Assembly (NCBI GenBank): GCA_003537755.1
Contig: DPQS01000004.1
Span: 17,185-24,493 of the forward strand
DNA from: Clostridiales bacterium
GTDB taxonomy: Bacteria; Bacillota; Clostridia; Christensenellales; CAG-314
Length of the DNA: 7,309 nt
Direction: 5' to 3'
A program made the position numbers and the translations under genes. Within the stretch, counting starts at the first letter, position 1; every line of letters begins with the position of its first letter. The notes under the pieces are model-generated. The model did no database searches and was not told the DNA's origin. It saw only the letters and a list, made by a program, of their open reading frames with translations. This document shows, one piece after another, positions 5,386-7,309 of this stretch.

Positions 5386-6981
5386 ATGACAAAGAAAAAA
5401 TGGCTGGACAACTTAATATTTGTCGTGGCAATGGCTGCGGCATTGGTCGCGCTGTGGATGGTCGCGGCATTGGCTGTCGGTAACAGTTTTGTACTGCCCA
5501 ACGTGCCCGATGTTTGTCGGGAGCTATGCATATTGCTTGCCAAACCGAGTTTTTACGCAAGCGTCGGCGTGACGGTCGGTCGTGCATTGCTTGCCTTTGC
5601 CGTTTCGCTTGCGTTTGCGCTGGCTTTGGCACTGCTGGCAAATTTGTTCCCCGTCAGACGTCCGCTGTCGGCAGTGGTAACGCTGTTGAGGGCGTTGCCC
5701 ACAATGAGCATAATATTTTTGTGTATCGTGCTTTTCCCAAGTAGGGCAATCGCTTATATAGTGACCTTTCTGGTGGCGTTCCCTGTGATGTATGCAGCGT
5801 TCGACGGCGCGCTTGCGCAGGCAAAACCTCTTGCCGACATGTGCAAAGTTTTCAATGTGCAAAGGGCAGACAAGGCGGCATTTGTGTATATTCCGACCCT
5901 TGCGCCGCAGGTGGCGTTGCAGTGCCGCAGTACAATCGCGCTGGCTGTCAAGGTGTGCATTGCCGGCGAAGCACTGGCCATGCCCCGAAGCGGCATCGGT
6001 GTGGAAATGTATGTCGCCCGCGTAAACCTCGATACGGCAAATCTGCTTGCCTGGACATTGACCGCACTGGTGTGTTGCTACGCAATCGACGGACTGTTTG
6101 CCCTTGGCGAATACCTGGTAAAAAAGGCTGTCGGAATGTCTGACGAAAAGGCAAAAAATGACAGCGCAAATGAAGTAAACGACAAATACGACGCACCGCA
6201 AGGCAAAAACGCAAACGCGGAAAACGTTTGCGACAACACAGCCGAAACAACGACAAAAGACGATTTGCACCTTGAAAAAGTGTCGGTAAAGTTTGGCGAG
6301 CGTACACTGTACGACAACCTTGACGTAACGTTTGCGGCAGGCAAAGTGCATGTTGTCCTTGGTGCAAGCGGCTGTGGAAAAACCACACTTTTGAACGTTG
6401 TAAGCGGCTTAGTGTCACATTCGGGCGCAGTAAGTGGCGCAAAACGTTGCTCGTATGTGTTTCAGGAAGCGCGCCTTTCTCCGTGCCGCGTACTGACAAA
6501 CGTAGAGTTGGTACTGCGCCGCGACATCAAGGATAAAGAGCTACGCAGACGCACGGCAATGCACGCGCTGGCTATGGCGCAACTTGCGGACAAGGCAAAC
6601 CGTAATGTGGCAACTCTCAGCGGCGGCGAAGCGCAACGGGTTTCGCTTGCACGAGCGTTTGCAACGAATGCCGACGTTTTGCTTGCCGACGAGCCGATGA
6701 AGTCGCTGGACCTCGGCGTAAAGCGCAATCTGTATGTCACGTTGTCGCAAATGCTTGAACAAAAACCGCTTACCACGCTGTACGTCACCCACGACGTGGA
6801 AGAAGCAGTTATGCTTGCCGACGAAGTGTATCTGGCGGAGGGCAGCCCCTGCACGCTTACGCACATCGCGACGATTGCTACGCCACGCGCCGACCGCAAA
6901 CCCTGGAGCGAAGAAAGCGTACGCCTCAAAATGCAACTTGAAACTGCCCTTTTACAAAGTTCGACGGCTTCCTCAAACTAA
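5386..6981 (+). CDS. Fused ABC importer permease and ATPase (SsuC-SsuB-like)
   Basis: 531-residue membrane protein joining two subunits that are normally separate. Residues 1-250 are a NitT/TauT-class permease. KKK at 3-5 precedes the first membrane helix (about 10-31). Further hydrophobic segments lie near 60-88, 94-117, 120-139, 183-199 and 218-241. A degenerate EAA-type coupling loop runs about 144-174 (AKPLADMCKVFNV to YIPTLAP). Residues 252-293 are a polar, Asn/Asp/Lys-rich linker. Residues 294-531 are the ATPase, with Walker A GASGCGKTT (326-334), Q-loop Q360, signature LSGGEAQR (411-418), Walker B VLLADEP with catalytic E436, D-loop SLD (440-442) and switch H469. All catalytic residues are intact. 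Two copies would supply both permeases and both ATPases. The start is the ATG at 5386; no Shine-Dalgarno is visible upstream, unlike the other genes here. Substrate unknown. Confidence 0.92.
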   Translation: MTKKKWLDNLIFVVAMAAALVALWMVAALAVGNSFVLPNVPDVCRELCILLAKPSFYASVGVTVGRALLAFAVSLAFALALALLANLFPVRRPLSAVVTLLRALPTMSIIFLCIVLFPSRAIAYIVTFLVAFPVMYAAFDGALAQAKPLADMCKVFNVQRADKAAFVYIPTLAPQVALQCRSTIALAVKVCIAGEALAMPRSGIGVEMYVARVNLDTANLLAWTLTALVCCYAIDGLFALGEYLVKKAVGMSDEKAKNDSANEVNDKYDAPQGKNANAENVCDNTAETTTKDDLHLEKVSVKFGERTLYDNLDVTFAAGKVHVVLGASGCGKTTLLNVVSGLVSHSGAVSGAKRCSYVFQEARLSPCRVLTNVELVLRRDIKDKELRRRTAMHALAMAQLADKANRNVATLSGGEAQRVSLARAFATNADVLLADEPMKSLDLGVKRNLYVTLSQMLEQKPLTTLYVTHDVEEAVMLADEVYLAEGSPCTLTHIATIATPRADRKPWSEESVRLKMQLETALLQSSTASSN

Positions 6982-7007
6982 GTCCGATTTAATGTCGGAC
7001 TTTTTTT
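6980..7007 (+). terminator. Intrinsic terminator of the ABC importer genes
   Basis: 8-bp stem AAGTCCGA (6980-6987) / TCGGACTT (6995-7002) with loop TTTAATG and seven Ts (7001-7007). The stem begins within the TAA stop codon of the fused permease-ATPase, so terminator and gene end overlap. It is unidirectional. Confidence 0.93.
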
Positions 7008-7059
7008 ATAAAACCAAGGCTACCCCAAAACGGCCTTTGACCATTTTCTGCCCCGCAGG

Positions 7060-7073
7060 GGGCGGCGCCGCCC
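7060..7073. repeat. GC-rich 14-bp perfect palindrome GGGCGGCGCCGCCC
   Basis: The palindrome follows a CCCC-GCA-GGGG mini-hairpin (7051-7061). No T-run follows. It is probably an intergenic palindromic repeat unit; copy number elsewhere in the genome cannot be judged here. Confidence 0.6.
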
Positions 7074-7160
7074 GATTTGCTTTTGCATTGCGGTGTGAAC
7101 GAGTCGAAAACACGAACGGACGTTTTGCGTAAATGGTGTATTTGCAAATATGTTTAATCC

Positions 7161-7309
7161 TGGACGACCTAATCTCGTATTAGTGTAATGGAAAATAACG
7201 AAAAATAACGTCCCGAAAACAACAACGCCGAAGTTAGTCAACTTGAAGTACGTAAGCCGATTACAAACAGTTAGTAATCGTTTCGGGGGTGTCGAGGTGT
7301 TGCCAATTA
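7161..7309 (+). other. Gene-free 3' edge with weak promoter-like site and possible structured RNA
   Basis: The stretch 7008-7309 has no recognisable gene on either strand. A weak promoter-like pair TGGACG (7161-7166), 17 bases, TGTAAT (7184-7189) precedes sequence that can fold as a three-way junction. The outer stem is 7211-7218 with 7281-7288 (TCCCGAAA / TTTCGGGG). Hairpin AAGTT-AGTC-AACTT lies at 7231-7244. Hairpin CGATTAC / GTAATCG lies at 7258-7264 and 7274-7280 with a nine-base loop. It could be the 5' leader of a gene beyond the window or a small RNA. There is no match to tRNA, tmRNA, 6S, SRP or RNase P features. Confidence 0.3.

Noticed and set aside
5199..5543. Minus-strand open frame of 114 codons across the ABC spacer
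   Set aside because: It runs antisense into the permease and through the palindromic spacer; no SD and no protein family resemblance.
7020..7309. Minus-strand frame open to the window edge, with an ATG at 7241
   Set aside because: No SD, no recognisable domain, composition unlike the neighbouring genes, and its end is translated through the GC palindrome. It cannot be excluded without sequence beyond 7309.

Overview
The window looks like chromosomal DNA from a low-to-mid GC Gram-positive anaerobe, most likely an uncultured member of the Clostridia. This is an inference from four things. The glycyl-tRNA synthetase is the single-chain dimeric type. There is a TM1266-type small protein of the [FeFe]-hydrogenase-associated family. 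Ribosome binding sites are strong GGAGG types, and the promoters are near-consensus sigma-A types with 17-bp spacers. No phage, transposase, tRNA, rRNA or CRISPR sequence was seen.

Layout. Positions 1-1241 (minus strand) hold most of glyQS, cut by the window edge and driven by a near-perfect promoter at 1280-1308. A divergent promoter at 1402-1430 drives a Bax inhibitor-1-like membrane protein (1530-2312), which ends at a clean intrinsic terminator (2322-2350). A HAD-IIA (NagD/AraL-like) phosphatase follows at 2475-3254. Its stop codon lies inside the left arm of a 134-bp, exactly symmetric imperfect palindrome (3247-3380). A further promoter (3437-3465) starts a leader of about 170 nt that precedes an 82-residue TM1266-family protein (3643-3891). 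A lipoprotein substrate-binding protein (4123-5166) and a fused permease-ATPase (5386-6981) follow. Together they form a complete two-gene ABC importer of the NitT/TauT (SsuABC-like) class, ending at a terminator (6981-7007). The last 300 bases hold no recognised gene but contain a GC palindrome and a possible structured RNA.

How the parts work together. The first three genes are unrelated housekeeping or membrane functions with their own signals. The ABC importer genes are separated by a 219-bp palindrome-rich spacer, and the fused permease-ATPase lacks a visible Shine-Dalgarno sequence. This would favour more substrate-binding protein than membrane complex.

Most notable observation. The leader of the TM1266-family gene can be drawn as three mutually exclusive pairings. 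These are an early hairpin (3480-3501), a ten-pair antiterminator helix (3494-3503 with 3577-3586) enclosing a long internal-looped hairpin, and a 13-pair intrinsic terminator (3575-3607 plus five Ts) directly before the gene. Several of these helices depend on G-U pairs and so fold well only in the + strand transcript. This is the layout of a transcription-attenuating riboswitch or similar cis-regulatory RNA, and it matches no riboswitch class I can recognise by eye.
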